Positions 63,598 through 64,000 of a stretch of DNA of 64,000 nucleotides are shown here, one piece after another. Positions within the stretch are counted from its first letter, which is position 1, and each line of letters starts with the position of its first letter. The position numbers and the translations under genes are program-made. Source of the DNA: Choricystis sp. odSpoLacu1 (taxonomy: Eukaryota; Chlorophyta; Trebouxiophyceae); the NCBI GenBank assembly GCA_958009055.1, contig OY253655.1, positions 558,001 to 622,000 on the forward strand, read 5' to 3'. The notes below the pieces were generated by a model, which saw nothing but the letters and a program-made list of their open reading frames with translations, did no database searches and was not told the DNA's origin.

Positions 63598-64000
63598 ATG
63601 AAGCTCGCCTTCTTCCTCCTCGCGGCCTGCATGGCCCTGGCCGCCGCGGCCCCGGGTGACCGCCTGCAGATTGGGGTCAAGGTGAGAGAGAGGGAGAGGG
63701 GGACAAAAGAGGCGCGCCATCGAGCGCGCGCCGCGCGTGCGCGTGGGCCCCCAATCGCACGCCCGCCTCCCAACTCTGCGTTGTTGGTCGTGCCGTAACA
63801 TCACTCTGATGCCAAACCCTGGGCGGTGGGAAGGCGGGAGGGGCGGGCAGAGGCACACGTGGCGTGCGGTTTGATCGGGTGCGATGCCTCTCCCGCCCAC
63901 ACCTTCCACCCACCCTCCCTCACCAGTACCGCCCCGACGACTGCACCGTCAAAGCCAAGGCGGGCGACAGGATTGGCGTCCACTACACCGGCACCCTGCG
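63598..64000 (+). CDS. Secretory-pathway FKBP-type prolyl isomerase, N-terminal part
   Basis: Exons 63598-63681 and 63927 onward; the gene runs off the window. A signal peptide (MKLAFFLLAACMALAAA) is followed by [33 protein letters not shown], the beginning of the FKBP fold as in ER FKBP2/FKBP13 (RPxxC, then GD-x-HYTG-L). It would catalyse prolyl isomerisation in the ER. The ATG lies only 68 bp past the previous gene's stop and is preceded by CCTCTCCACAG, a splice-acceptor-like sequence, so a 5' UTR intron or leader exon is possible. Confidence 0.87.

Noticed and set aside
1..64000. Bacterial or giant-virus origin (operons, ribosome binding sites, CRISPR)
   Set aside because: Spliced genes, mitochondrial/plastid leaders, a pol III tRNA with terminator, and nuclear-pore, kinetochore and TFIIE genes show nuclear eukaryotic DNA.

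Overview
The window looks like nuclear DNA of a small, GC-rich photosynthetic eukaryote, most likely a unicellular green alga. Evidence: nearly all genes are split by short GT-AG introns (mostly 50-300 bp, donors usually GTGAGT or GTGCGT); coding thirds are strongly G/C; and several products are typical of the green lineage or of plastids: the substrate-binding end of a Rubisco LSMT-type SET methyltransferase, a plastid-type pyruvate dehydrogenase E2, a plastoglobule-type ABC1 kinase, a B3-like DNA-binding protein, a plant-type glutaminyl cyclase and an AAE17/18-type acyl-activating enzyme. Species cannot be fixed from the sequence alone. No virus, transposon, CRISPR array or bacterial-style operon was seen.

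Layout. 1-6.9 kb: SET methyltransferase end, TFIIE-alpha, two unassigned proteins (one with a thylakoid-lumen-like leader), a FAF2-like UBX protein and a Myb/SANT-like protein. 7-12 kb: a secreted GH5 mannanase facing a secreted DUF2807-like protein. 12-22.4 kb: ABC1 kinase, a proline-rich membrane protein, a TspO-related membrane protein, dihydroorotate dehydrogenase, an ankyrin protein, the SMC5/6 subunit NSE3, a mitochondrial NAD-type carrier and an unknown. 22.7-31.4 kb: a second GH5 mannanase (with ShK-like modules), a nucleotide-sugar transporter, beta-carbonic anhydrase, homoserine dehydrogenase, a possible beta-barrel protein and a two-helix membrane protein. 31.9-41.4 kb: POT/PTR2 transporter, MIS12, glutaminyl cyclase, cyclin T/K, plastid PDC-E2. 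41.7-48.7 kb: Nup155, a B3-like protein and a tiny single-helix protein. 48.9-64 kb: cyclophilin PPIL3, ornithine aminotransferase, an unknown, tRNA-Gly(UCC), tubulin cofactor E, NDP kinase, adrenodoxin reductase, an acidic Ala/Glu/Val-rich protein, acyl-activating enzyme and the start of an FKBP.

The genes are mostly housekeeping functions placed side by side rather than one pathway. Their arrangement is notable: many are head-to-head pairs with only 100-270 bp between start codons, implying shared promoters. The two mannanases, the DUF2807-like protein and the proline-rich membrane protein form a loose cell-surface/secretory set.

Two sequence-level themes deserve attention. First, about eleven coding frames break exactly inside (GC)n tracts or G/C homopolymers of ten or more bases, which points to length errors in the assembly (or very mutable tracts) rather than to pseudogenes. 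Second, there are unexplained structures: a perfect 58-bp palindrome in a Nup155 intron, a 24-bp exact inverted duplication shared by the carbonic anhydrase and homoserine dehydrogenase coding regions, a 26-bp triple tandem repeat, a 12-bp-stem hairpin downstream of OAT, and a structured low-coding stretch upstream of the tRNA that may hold a non-coding RNA.
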